From Cliona cf. orientalis (lineage: Eukaryota > Porifera > Demospongiae > Clionaida > Clionaidae): a DNA stretch of 64,000 bases. Made by a program: the position numbers and the translations under genes. Shown in pieces: positions 11,223-23,460 of this stretch; position 1 is the stretch's first letter, and each line of letters starts with the position of its first letter. The stretch covers positions 1-64,000 of the forward strand of contig OZ005694.1 in the NCBI GenBank assembly GCA_963930775.1, in the 5' to 3' direction. The notes beneath the pieces are model-generated. The model saw only the letters and a list, made by a program, of their open reading frames with translations. It did no database searches and was not told the origin of the DNA.

Positions 11223-12520
11223 CCAAACCCAAACCCAAACCCAAACCCAAACCCAAACCCAAACCCAAACCCAAACCCAAACCCAAACCCAAACCCAAAC
11301 CCAAACCCAAACCCAAACCCAAACCCAAACCCAAACCCCCAAACCCAAACCCCAAACCCAAACCCAAACCCAAACCCAAACCCCCCCCAACCCAACCCAA
11401 CCCCCCACCCAACCCAACCCAACAACCCAACCCAACCCCACCCCCCAAACCCAAACCCAAACCCAAACCCAAACCCAAACCCAAACCCAAACCCAAACCC
11501 AAACCCAAACCCAAACCCAAACCCAAACCCAAACCCAAACCCAAACCCAAACCCAAACCCAAACCCAAACCCAAACCCAAACCCAAACCCAAACCCAAAC
11601 CCAAACCCAAACCCAAACCCAAACCCAAACCCAAACCCAAACCCAAACCCAAACCCAAACCCAAACCCAAACCCAAACCCAAACCCAAACCCAAACCCAA
11701 ACCCAAACCCAAACCCAAACCCAAACCCAAACCCAAACCCAAACCCAAACCCAAACCCAAACCCAAACCCAAACCCAAACCCAAACCCAAACCCAAACCC
11801 AAACCCAAACCCAAACCCAAACCCAAACCCAAACCCAAACCCAAACCCAAACCCAAACCCCGAACCCAAACCCAAACCCAAACCGAACCCGAACCCGAAC
11901 CCAAACCCAAACCCAAACCCAAACCCAAACCGAACCCAAACCCGAACCCAAACCCAAACCCAAACCCAAACCCGAACCCAAACCCAAACCCAAACCGAAC
12001 CCGAACCCGAACCCAAACCCGAACCCAAACCCAAACCGAACCCAAACCCAAACCCAAACCCAAACCCGAACCCAAACCCAAACCCAAACCCAAACCGAAC
12101 CCGAACCCAAACCCAAACCCGAACCCAAACCGAACCCAAACCCGAACCCGAACCCGAACCCAAACCCAAACCCAAACCCGAACCCGAACCCGAACCCGAA
12201 CCGAACCCGAACCCGAACCCAAACCCGAACCCGAACCCGAACCCGAACCGAACCCGAACCCAAACCGAACCCGAACCCAAACCCAAACCCGAACCCGAAC
12301 CCGAACCCGAACCGAACCCGAACCCGAACCCAAACCCGAACCCGAACCCGAACCCGAACCGAACCCGAACCCAAACCGAACCCGAACCCAAACCCGAACC
12401 GAACCCGAACCCAAACCCAAACCGAACCCAAACCCAAACCCAAACCGAACCCAAACCCAAACCGAACCCGAACCGAACCCGAACCGAACCCGAACCCAAA
12501 CCGAACCCGAACCGAACCCG
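11223..12520. repeat. (CCCAAA)n satellite with CCGAAC variants
   Basis: About 640 bp of nearly pure CCCAAA hexamers is interrupted at 11337-11450 by C-rich (CCCAAC/CCCCCC) units. It is followed from about 11862 by a mixed region of CCCAAA, CCCGAA and CCGAAC units. The minus strand is (TTTGGG)n, with regularly spaced G3 runs able to form G-quadruplexes. It is not the TTAGGG telomere repeat. The long PN/FG/GL frames here are artefacts of the repeat. Confidence 0.95.
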
Positions 12521-13414
12521 ACCCAAATACTTATTGCTCGACCCAAATACTTATTGCTCGACCCAAATACTTATTGCTCGACCCAAATACTTATTGCTCG
12601 ACCCAAATACTTATTGCTCGACCCAAATACTTATTGCTCGACCCAAATACTTATTGCTCGACCCAAATACTTATTGCTCGACCCAAATACTTATTGCTCG
12701 ACCCAAATACTTATTGCTCGACCCAAATACTTATTGCTCGACCCAAATACTTATTGCTCGACCCAAATACTTATTGCTCGACCCAAATACTTATTGCTCG
12801 ACCCAAATACTTATTGCTCGACCCAAATACTTATTGCTCGACCCAAATACTTATTGCTCGACCCAAATACTTATTGCTCGACCCAAATACTTATTGCTCG
12901 ACCCAAATACTTATTGCTCGACCCAAATACTTATTGCTCGACCCAAATACTTATTGCTCGACCCAAATACTTATTGCTCGACCCAAATACTTATTGCTCG
13001 ACCCAAATACTTATTGCTCGACCCAAATACTTATTGCTCGACCCAAATACTTATTGCTCGACCCAAATACTTATTGCTCGACCCAAATACTTATTGCTCG
13101 ACCCAAATACTTATTGCTCGACCCAAATACTTATTGCTCGACCCAAATACTTATTGCTCGACCCAAATACTTATTGCTCGACCCAAATACTTATTGCTCG
13201 ACCCAAATACTTATTGCTCGACCCAAATACTTATTGCTCGACCCAAATACTTATTGCTCGACCCAAATACTTATTGCTCGACCCAAATACTTATTGCTCG
13301 ACCCAAATACTTATTGCTCGACCCAAATACTTATTGCTCGACCCAAATACTTATTGCTCGACCCAAATACTTATTGCTCGACCCAAATACTTATTGCTCG
13401 ACCCAAATACTTAT
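12521..13414. repeat. 20-bp satellite, 44 identical units
   Basis: The unit ACCCAAATACTTATTGCTCG repeats without a visible difference from 12521 to 13400 (44 units), then a 45th degenerates into two shorter atacttatgcgc units. The unit starts with ACCCAAA, so it probably arose from the adjacent hexamer array. There are no spacers, so it is not CRISPR. Such homogeneity means very recent expansion or assembly collapse/extension. Confidence 0.97.
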
Positions 13415-14370
13415 GCGCAGACCCATACTTATGCGCCCCCCATTGCAATGGCCCCCCAAACCCCCCGTGCTAGGTTCGAACCTAGGACCACAGTTTCTAT
13501 AGTCTCCACAGTTTTTGTAGGCGAGAGCGTGACGTTGACACTACACTGAACAGTTACTTTCGTCATGCCTATTCAGCTTATTTGTGTCTATCTCACTAGT
13601 CACACGCAAATATCCCCATCCATCCGCCCATATTAAACTAAGTCTTTGCGTGTTGAAGATCAACGCGGGGAAAATTTGATTATTAAGGGGCCTAGATGAA
13701 GCGCAGCGCAGAAAAATCCATAAATTAAAAATATGCATGCATACAATATAATCCAGTAAAGTTGAGTCAAATCCATGTGCAAGAGGAGAACAGCAGTTCA
13801 TCACAATCCATTGACGGGCCATGGTCAAGTGCATCATGCTACACCCAAGTTGTTCACACCACCAACATCCGACGGCTCCACATACCGTTAATGCAGGGGC
13901 AGCGATCCCAACGAGAGTGGAGGACAAAGCAGTTGACCAAGGCTCGTCTCTGGCTGGAGACACAAGAGGCTACACCAACAACCAGTAGATAGCAACTCCC
14001 AAAAATCTCTGAATAAAAAAGATATATACATGATAAACTCAATGGATATATTTAACATTAGCATACACAAAGTAATATGAGCCTAATCCAGTGAAGGCGA
14101 GTTAGTACACACACACAAACTCTAAAGCTGTGCTCCAAACACACACACAAGCCACACCATATGCACCAGAGTATAAGCATACCAATGGAAAGGCCTCAAA
14201 CTAGCACCATGCACCAGTAGAAGCACAATAAAAATCAGTGGACAAGTCTTAAGCCAGCACCATGCATGCACCATATGTACCAGTAAATAGACAATAAAGT
14301 CATGCAAAAGAACTTGCCTCAATCTAACAATGTGCACTAGTAGAAATTCCAAACAATCCAGTCGGTAGGA
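13415..14370. other. Gene-free stretch
   Basis: It includes a palindromic ctaggttcgaacctag at about 13471-13486 that resembles a tRNA B-box, but no A-box or cloverleaf fits around it. Short frames on both strands have no recognisable family. Confidence 0.4.
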
Positions 14371-16950
14371 TCATTCCAATTAAAGAACACCAGCAATAGG
14401 TGGTAGAGATGAAGACACAGTACAGCCATGATCCCAACAATGCAGTAGATGCTTCCAATTGAAGAGCAATAGCAACAGTTGAAGACATAGTACAGCTGAG
14501 ATGAAGGATGAAGACACAGTACAGCCGAGATGGATTAAGACACAGTACAGCCAAGATCCCAACAATGCAGTAGATACTTCCAATTGAAGAGCAATAGCAA
14601 CAGTTGGCAGAAATGAAGACACAGTACAGCTTAGATAAGGATGAAGACACAGTACAGCCGAGATGGATGAAGACACAATACAGCCAAGATCCCAACAATG
14701 CAGTAGATTCTTCCAATTGAAGAGCAATAGCAACAGTTGGCAGAGATGAAGACACAGTACAGCTGAGATAAAGGATGAAGACACAGTACAGCCGAGATGA
14801 AGGATGAAGACACAGTACAGCCAAGATCCCAACAATGCAGTAGATACTTCCAATTGAAGAGCAATAGCAACAATTGGCAGAGATGAAGACACAGTACAGC
14901 TGAGATGAAGGGTGAACAGTTAGTTTAGCTGAATGACAATGCTGGCTTTTGCTGCTCTTTAAATACTCCTCCCTCTGAATCATCCAGGCAAGGGCTACTT
15001 GTATGTTTTGACTCTAAATGTAATTGATTTCCACACCTGGAATTGTTCAAATCAATGTAAAGCTTAATTGAATGTGCAGACAAGCTGGCTGCAAGACTGT
15101 ATGAAATCCATTCAAAGCTTCAATGCATGTGCATGTGCTTGTGCAGAGCTAAGCATGTTTAAGAATGCACCAAAGCAATACAAGATCAATATTTCCACAA
15201 GCCAACACCACGCAACAGTAGAGTAGAAGCATAGCAATAATCAGCAGAAAGGCCTCAAGCTAGCACAATGCACGAGTAGAAGTACAACAAAAATCAGTGG
15301 ACAAGTCTCAGAGCTAGCACCATGCATCATGCATCATGCACTAGATTAAAAGTACAACAAAATCATGCAAAAGAACTTACCTCAATCCAACAATGTGCAC
15401 CAGTAGCAACTGAAGAGCACACAAAGATCTGCAAGTTCCAGCAATGCAGTAGATCCTTCCAATTGAAGAACACCTTCCAATTAAAGAGCACTAGCAACAG
15501 TTGGCAGAGATAGACACAATACAGCCGAGATGAAGGGTGAATAGTTAGTTTAGTTGAATGACAATGCTGGCTTTTGCTGCTCTTTAAATACTCCTCCCTC
15601 TGAATCATCCAGGCAAGGGCTACTTGTATGTTTTGACTCTGGCTGTAATTGGTTTCCACACCTGGAATTGTTCAAATCAATGTAAAGCTTAATTGAATCT
15701 GCAGACAAGCTGGCTGCAAGACTGTAATGAAATCCATTCAAAGCTTCAATGAATGTGCATGCATGTGCTTGTGCAGAGCTAAGCATGTTTAAGAACGCAC
15801 CAAAGCAATACAAGATCAATATTTCCACAAGCCAACAGTAGAGTAGAAGCATAGCAACAATCTGCAGAAAGGCCTCAAGCTAGCACAATGCACGAGTAGA
15901 AGTACAACAAAAATCAGTGGACAAGTCTCAGAGCTAGCACCATGCATCATGCACTAGACTCATTAAAAGTACAACAAAATCGTGCAAAAGAACTTACCTC
16001 AATCCAACCATGTGCACCAGTAGCAATTGAAGAGCACACAGAGAGATCAGCAAGTACCAACAATGCAGTAGATCCTTCCAATTGAAGAGCACGGGCAACA
16101 GTTGGCAGAGATGAAGACACAGTACAGCTGAGATGAAGGATGAAGACACAGCACAGCCGAGATGAAGGATGAAGACACAGTACAGCCAAGATCCCAACAA
16201 TGCAGTAGATACTTCCAATTGAAGAGCACTAGCAGCAGTTGGCAGAGATGAAGACACAGTACAGCTGAGATGAAGGGTGAAGAGTTAGTTTAGTTGAATG
16301 ACAATGCTGGCTTTTGCTGCTCTTTAAATACTATTCCCTCTGAATCTTCCAGACAAGGGCCTCTGGTATGTTTTGACTGGCTGTAATTGGTTTCCACACC
16401 TTGAATTGTTCAAATCAATGTAAAGCTTAATTGAATGTGCAGACAAGCTGGCTGCAAGACTGTATGAAATCCATTCTAATCTTCAATGTATGTGCATGTG
16501 CATGTGCATGTGCTTGTGCAGAGCTAAGCATGTTTAAGAATGCACCAAAGCAATACGAGATCAATATTTTCAACAAGCCAACACCATCCAACAGTAGAGT
16601 AGAAGCATAGCAACAATCAGCGGAAAGGCCTCAAGCTAGCACCATGCACGAGTAGAAGTACAACAAAAATCAGTGGACAAGTCTCAAGCTAGCACCACGC
16701 ATCATATGCATGCACTAAAGTAAAACTACAACAAAATCATGCAAAAAAACTTACCTCAATCCAACAATTGCACCAGTAGCAATTGAAGAGCACACAGAGA
16801 GATCAGCAAGTTCCAACAGTGCAGTAGATCCTTCCAATTGAAGAGCACCTTCCAATTGAAGAGCACTAGCAACAGTTGGCAGAGATGAAGACACAGTACA
16901 ACAAGGGTGAACAGTTAGTTGAATGACAATGCTGGCTTTTACTGCTCTTT
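14371..16950. repeat. Minisatellite within four related ~0.7-kb units
   Basis: Blocks such as ccaattgaagagca, gttggcagagatgaag and acacagtacagc(c/t)gagatg recur many times. The surrounding sequence (…gacaatgctggcttttgctg…ctctttaaata) recurs near 14938, 15560, 16300 and 16930, showing at least four copies of a longer unit (starts near 14200, 15240, 15880 and 16600). The minus-strand frames (…YCVFI…SANCCYCSS…) are translations of the minisatellite and not genes. Confidence 0.85.
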
Positions 16951-19414
16951 AAATTCTCTCTATAAATAATCCTCTTGCTGTCTTTCATGAACTGTAGACC
17001 CCAATCAGATTCAGACGAAGAGATTCAGACCGTGGCCGGTACCACCAAGAAGCAGAAGCCATTACAGTATATTCATATTCAATAAAAGTACAGGAGTGGT
17101 CATAATAGAGTATACTCCCTCAATGCAGACCCCCTCCTCTGAAGCTGACTGATCCGAGGGCTCTTCGAACTGGCCAGGGGGGAGACAAGAAGCAGTTTTT
17201 ACCTCGAATGAAGTAGGTCAATAATGATAGCTGTCAGAGTACTTTTTCATATTTCACACACAGGAGTTCCAGAGTTGTGAATAAACAATAATATTATGAA
17301 GCTGCCTCTCGAGTACGAGGATTCTACTCCTCGCTGATGGAAATTTATGCGATGGTCAGTTTATGGCGAGTAAATTTGCTCTGTGTGTTAAGATGTATCA
17401 TTTCCCTAGCCACCTGAAAAAAAACGGGAGGAGTATTTTGAAACACCTGGCCAACTACTTTCAGGCCTACATTGAGTGGAAGAAAACTCCCTCACTGACT
17501 GCATGCAGAGAGTATCTGGAGCGCTATCCAAATGAAAAGGGGCGGACTGATCACAATATACAAAAGAAGGTTGTGAGAATGTAATATGCCGCCCCTTTTC
17601 ATTTGGATAGAGCTCCACAAACTCTGATTCTGATTGTGCATGCTTACTCACTCTATCATATCCACAATATTATTATCTAATTGTACATCTAATGTAATTT
17701 TTCATGATCCTTATTGCAGTTATTGGCAAGTATATTGTGCCCAGTTATATCGAGGATTACTTCATTTACATCCATTTTTATTGTTCAAAATAGCTGGATA
17801 GAGTATATAGCTCATACAAAAATGATTACTTGAACTATTCAGATTTTGAGCGCACACCTGCATGATCAAGATAGGATTATGACATTGAGCAAACACACTT
17901 TGAAATGTAGAAAATACCACTCACCTCGAATTGAAATAAACTGGACAAACGATTAGCAAATGGTTGAATCTCCTCTTGATATGTACAGTCGTGTGCACCT
18001 GCGTGATAAGAGTGCTGAAGTGAACCAGAATCAGACGTGCTCAATTATAGATAATTATAGGAGTGTTTATGCACCTCCATCAGCCACAATGTTACTGTAC
18101 ATGGCAGAGATCACCTCCGTGATGTACATGAAACAATTGTGTTTTCAGGCCCCACGACATGGACGTTGAGGTGCTTGGAGGCCCACATATATATTCAGAG
18201 GAATTGTGAAAGAAACGGTTGATGAACGAACACACAGCTACAGCACCAACAGAATTCAATTGTAGAGGGTGAATGACCAGTCCGTAAATAATATTCGAAG
18301 CGACATGCAATGTGATCAAACCTACACCAAAGAAGCCGACAGAGGGCATGTTTGTGGCGAAACTCTGCCTCATACCTTAAAAAGTAACATCCGTATGGGC
18401 ATGATTTGTGGTTTATTGGAATCCTCACATCAAATTACCCTTGGTCCCGCCTTAAAACATCTGAGGTCACCCCTAAACTTTAACCACCTCCTGGAAGTAC
18501 CAACGTTGGTAGAGTATGATGATGTCATATTATATTAAAAAGCAACGTCGCTATGGGCGTGGTTTATGGTTTATCGGAATCCTCACATCAAATTACCCTT
18601 GGTCCCGCCTTAAAACATCCAAGGTCAAGCCCCTTTGTAAAAATCATCAATGGGTGAAATCCTTACAAGACACTGAGCGGTCCTCTGCCTGGTCAACCCT
18701 CTGGCGATGACTGGTTTGACTGGTTTCTAACTGGACGTGGCGCTAGAATACTTGTTTGGACTGGTCACACCTGTTTCACGCGCATGCGCATGCCTCTTGT
18801 AGACATTTAGACACACCCCCAAAAATTTTTTCCAAGGGCAAAATTTCCTTAGTAACATCCATAGCAACGGGTACCCTCAGGAATGCAATTAACCCTTGGC
18901 CCATGGCCTTTGTGAACCTTACCACATGTGCAACACTACTGGATAGTAGGGGACAAAGAAAGCGCTTGCAAAACGTCCGGTCAATTTGCGATATACAGAA
19001 CCGACGCTACGCTAGCGTGGATGTCCAAGATTGTTTCCAGTTTTCCCAAGAGTCCAGAAGTGCTCCAAGCTCATTAACCAGTGTAAGTTTAACTTCAATC
19101 TACCCTTAGTTAACTTGTCTAGAGCCCGTTGTGGTACTTATTTTTGTGCAAGTGATATGCACGATTATAGCGGGCCATAAATAGCACTGTGCAAGTGAGT
19201 GAGCGGCGATGGGAAAAAGGACAGAGAGAAAGATAGAGGGAGGGAGAGAGAGATAGAGAGAGAGAGAGAGTGAGAGAGAGAGAGTGAGAGAGAGAAGTGA
19301 GTGAGTGAGTCAGAGAGTGGGGAGGAATGGACCATGAGATATAGATGCGATACGGAAAGTGAGCAAACAAGAGTATGCATGGAAAATATGCTTCTCAGTC
19401 TTGCTGTGGAGTGT
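16951..19414. other. Mostly gene-free stretch left of the RAG1-like gene
   Basis: A plus frame at 17363-17584 (…LANYFQAYIEWKKTPSLTAC…) looks protein-like but matches nothing I recognise and runs into the hairpin at 17518. Two related copies of a ~110-bp segment (aattacccttggtcccgcct) lie at 18380-18470 and 18538-18630. A (GA)n-rich tract spans about 19215-19320. Confidence 0.4.
17518..17614. repeat. Long hairpin, ~27-bp arms
   Basis: The arm gctatccaaatgaaaagggg is repeated inverted as ccccttttcatttggatag about 44 bp later. The near-perfect arms and short loop would fold into a strong hairpin in DNA or RNA. Confidence 0.8.
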
Positions 19415-22400
19415 CTACTTTCCTTCTTTTTTTAGGTGGGGGTCGTACAGAGTTGTGAGAGCTGGAGCTGTTTGGAGGTAGCTCTCTTTAAAGACATTCG
19501 TGAGTCGATCTACATCATTAGCAATGCTGCTGTAATTGTCTTCGATCCTCATGAGATGTGCGTGTATCGACTCCGCACCCTGCTCCCCCATCATTCCAAA
19601 TCCTATATGCCATCGGTTGAACCAGGGAATGACGTGGTCTTCCAAGATGTGCATCTTGGGTAGTACTGTTGCTTGGGGAAATGAGGCTCTGTAGTCAGCC
19701 ATGAAGTTGACAATGTCAGTATCTGTACATGTACGTGGAACACCTATAAGTTCGACTCTACTATTCATACCTAGCTGCTTGATTTTCTCATCATTCATGT
19801 ACACTGAGGAGTTGTATCCATGATGGCACTTTGAAAATAGAGTTAGAACCCTAGAGAACTTGGGACGGTTTCTTCTGCATGTGGTTGCAGTACTGCATCG
19901 GCCACCTTGATTATCTTGTCACCCAAGAATTCAATACTCTTGGGCTGTGTATTAATTAGAACTGAATCATGTACATATATATTATATTGATAGTAGTTAT
20001 ATTATGTGTACCTGTAAGAGTTTATGTACATGATTCCCTACAAATGTCCCTCCTTGATAGGCTTGCCGCTTAACATTGAGTTTTTGTAGGCTCACTTCTA
20101 AGCTCTTGAAGAAGGGTCCATCGTTGGGAACAAACTTTTTGGTGCTCTCTAACTCAGACAACTGTGAAGACTATTAAAGGTATGTGTGTAAAGACCCCAG
20201 CTACAGTGTCATGTACTCTTCAGATTTACCATTTCTTGTGTCCTTTTACGAGCAAGTACTGCTTCGCTTTTTGCCACCTTAAGTACTGTATTGGTCTCTG
20301 CATCGGGCAAACTCAAAGTTAGGTATGTATGTGCTCAGTTGCTCCAACAGGGTAGCATGAGCATCTTGGGACTGATGCTGAGCTCTCAGTGACGACCGCT
20401 GCTGGAGAAGGATGGAGTACTGCACAAAGGTTGTGCCACCTATATTACCCTCGCCTTGCTTCACCTCAGCTAGCTTTAAATCAAGCTCAGTACATGCCTC
20501 CTCCAAGAGTGTCCACAGGCGGTTATAAATGCCAAGAGAAAGATGTAGTCCTGGAATACAAACCTATACATGCAAAATATTAATAGGTATATATTACATA
20601 TTATGTATGTAATATTCTCCTACATTTTCTAGGGGAATGTCAAAGAAGTAGTTCTCTATGACATTGTTGTAACTCTTGGCATTTCTTATATCACCACCTG
20701 AGGATACAAACTTGGAGTGATCGAAGGTCAGAGAGTCAAGTGATCTCTCTGGTAGTCTGCCTCTCTGTGCCAGTGGCTCCTTTAGTCTACTGCTTGTGAT
20801 CAGACACCATAAACAGTTGTGTCGACCTGAAATATTCTTCATGACATGCTACATCTAGTCAGCTGGAAAGGTACACTCACCGCTCGCACCACTGATGCCA
20901 TAGACTCGGCACAGGAATTCGTAATCCCCGGAGAACACTTGAAATTTGCACTCACTGGACAGTACACGTAAGCTTGTAAATTAACGCTACACTATACGTA
21001 ATAATTTCTGTACCCTAGTTTCATTCCTTGCATTTCAGTAACATGTTCTTTATACATGTCAAGGGCAGTGTGCAGGTTGGTTGTACTGTCCCCAGCTTTG
21101 AAGATTGAGACCAAAGCAGTGTTTTTGTGAGAGTTGGGATGGTCTATGTTCATGAGTTGAACATTGAACTTAAAGCTTCCATGGCCTTTATCTCCTCCAA
21201 GTTTGATCCACAACTCATCATCTGGAATGGCTCCATTATGCCATGTAAGACCACTGTATCTACAATATTATTAGTGTCAATACAAGGGTGTAGACAGGTG
21301 GGGGCTTGGGGGGGCTTTAGCTCCCCCACTTTTTGAGCAATAATTTATGTACTATATATGGCATTGTTAAAGTTAGATGAAATTCTAGTTGTATTCACTG
21401 TAATCATAGTTAAATAGCCAACAAATTTGGGAAATAATTACTAGAAATAGCTGATTTTAAAGGTTCTGGACACAATAGGATCAAAAATTTTTGCGCGCTT
21501 TGCGCGCAGTTGTCATAAGGCCCCCCACTTTGAAAATAATTGTGTCTACGCCCTTGCAATATGAACTTGATATTTATTTCTCCACTCTTTTCTCACCACA
21601 TACACACATGCACACATATACACAGCTTGCCTCTCATGATGACAGACCATGTCTGAAACTTTGGATATCAGATTGGGGCAGTATATGAAGGGAGCATCTT
21701 GGATCTCCTCTCCTTTCCCATGAGAAAAGGTGAAGGCACCCTTTTCGGCCTTGATGTTGTCCCCCACAATCTCGTTCGCCATCACTATGAGTTTTCTCTC
21801 ACTGGCAACCGATACATTAAGCTCCTTTAGCCATCTATCGGTATGGTTTAGAGTGAATTATGTGTAAACTTGTGTGTCTGTATTACCTTCGAATAATTCT
21901 TAATTTGCTCCAGGATATCGAAAGGTCTGCCTTCATGGCGAGGGCATGGTCTGTTGGAATAACAACAGGGAGGTTCGCCTTTGCAAGGAGCTCTTCCCGC
22001 TGATCCTTCGTCAATGACTGGATTTCTGCTCTCAGCTGAATAGTTGAATCACCTCCACTTGTGATATCTCGGAGCTTACTGATGCTGTCAGACTGTCGCT
22101 TGAGCGTTTTCTTGCACACCGCTGAACTAGGTGTACGGCATCCACTTATTGACATCAAAGTGAGTGGCTGTTCATACAAGTATTATGAATTAAGCTTGGT
22201 GTAATGGAGGAAAGGTTTAATTTACCTGGCCACGAGTAGAGAGCTTTATGACCTTCTCATTTGGTGCACTATGTGTGTCTAGAATCCTGCGTACGAGATG
22301 CTGTGCACACTTCATCTCTACTGGTGTAGCTGGCTGTGTGGCTGGTTTGGCGAGGACATCTTTCAGGGGTCACTTTAGATGGTGAGTGTGCTGAGTACTG

Positions 22401-23281
22401 ATACTGGCTTTGGCACCTACCCTGAAGATGTTTCTCATACTGATCTGCTCTAACTTTGTTACCACACTTTCTCTCGCAGCTAAGAAGCATGCCTGAGAGC
22501 AGAGAAATGATGAGCTGTGGTGGAGGACGGACAGTTGTGCTATCTAATGGATGATCATAGCAACAAGGACATGGTGTTGGGAGGCGCGCTGAGGTGCAAT
22601 GCATCACCCAGTTGGAGCAGCAATGGAAGCAGACTATTGCACCACAAGATAGCTCTACTGAGCACGGCAGTACAAATTTGACAGGAGAGCTGATCACTGA
22701 GCGATGGTGTGTGGTACTCAAGCTTATAGACATCATCCATCATTCACTGAGAAGAGCGAGGCAGGAGCTATGCTATCTATGTGATGCAGTAGCTCCTTAG
22801 ATGTTTCTCCAGTTGGCCTACCTCTATTTTTTGTTAGCTTTTTGTTTTGTCCCCCTCCCTTTCCAATGTTTGCGAAGTGCTCGCAAACCCTGGATATACA
22901 CGTAATTTAATATATTATTATTATTATTATTGATGAGTATGGAACTGGAGGTCTTTATGCTAGATTGGAAAGTTTGGACTCACCTGACAATTGTGTGTGT
23001 GCTCTATCCACAGGAATGGAGTTGTAGAGAAAGTGTATGGTACTCCATCTTCAACTGCTTTGGCTGAGCGCTTAGTAATTTGATAGCAGGGATTGCAGAA
23101 ATTGGGTGGATGGACACTTTTGCTATCCTGGCTCACATCTATACCAAAGCAGGTTATCAACTGGTCATGGTACTCACTGCAGGTGTAGACTGTACACTTT
23201 CCTTTGGCTTTTGCCACTCTTCCCACACACTCTACAATATGTTTAGCCAGCTGCTCACTGTGATAATCCATTCTGTGTACG
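19415..23281 (-). pseudogene. RAG1L: RAG1-like DDE transposase (N-RAG/Transib-type), ten exons, frame-broken
   Basis: Minus-strand exons by splice sites and phase: 22984-23281, 22226-22889, 21887-22167, 21631-21834, 21014-21259, 20881-20972, 20624-20826, 20230-20563, 20012-20161 and 19415-19944. Exon 1 has the RAG1 N-terminal zinc pattern (GIDVSQDSKSVHPPNFCNPC, then IEHTHNCQ). Exon 2 has a RING-like part (CQICTAVLS … CGAIVCFHCCSNW … CPCC) and a second zinc segment (CERKCGNKVRADQYEKH). The core shows candidate first Asp (KLGGDKGHGSFKF), second Asp (FSGDYEFLCRVYG) exactly 19 residues before CLWC as in RAG1 D708-C727, then MHILEDH with the RAG1 His spacing (H937/H942) and GEQGAES for the catalytic Glu. 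The family cuts DNA as a cut-and-paste transposase and gave rise to V(D)J recombinase. Frame breaks lie near 22888, 22745, 22650, 22368, 20290 and 19900, so this copy is probably dead. No RAG2-like Kelch/PHD gene was seen beside it. Confidence 0.85.
21283..21556. mobile_element. MITE in intron 4 of the RAG1-like gene, 5-bp target duplication
   Basis: The ends CAAGGGTGTAGACA and TGTCTACGCCCTTG are inverted repeats. The 5-bp direct repeat CAATA flanks the element (21278-21282, 21557-21561). It explains why this intron is 371 bp while all others in the gene are 41-94 bp. The interior shares the gcgcgctttgcgcgc style of the CAGTGGCG family. Confidence 0.8.
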
Positions 23282-23460
23282 CATGTGTAAACCATTTTTT
23301 TTATTGAATTTGTCTTGGTGGTATGTTGGTCAGAAAAATAAGTACCGCTAAGTAAACTGTACTACCACATCCACTTATCTCTAAGGCAGCCACTGACGTC
23401 AATATCCTGTCCTGAAGCACTTCCAAGAAATGTCTAGGGGCCGTCCAAAAGAAGCGCTCC

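Noticed and set aside
11223..11860. Telomere repeat
   Set aside because: CCCAAA/TTTGGG is not the metazoan CCCTAA repeat, and unique sequence lies on both sides.
12521..13414. CRISPR-like regular 20-bp repeat
   Set aside because: There are no spacers between units and the context is eukaryotic; it is a simple satellite.
13465..13495. tRNA suggested by ggttcgaacc
   Set aside because: The B-box-like palindrome stands alone; no A-box, anticodon arm or acceptor stem could be fitted on either strand.
10752..13549. Very long open frames (up to 839 residues) on both strands, rich in PN, FG, GL or [17 protein letters not shown]
   Set aside because: They are translations of the CCCAAA and 20-bp satellites; repeat lengths without stops leave several frames open, and the frames run through an N gap.
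14324..16257. Minus-strand frames of up to 219 residues
   Set aside because: They are translations of the minisatellite; copies are out of frame with each other.
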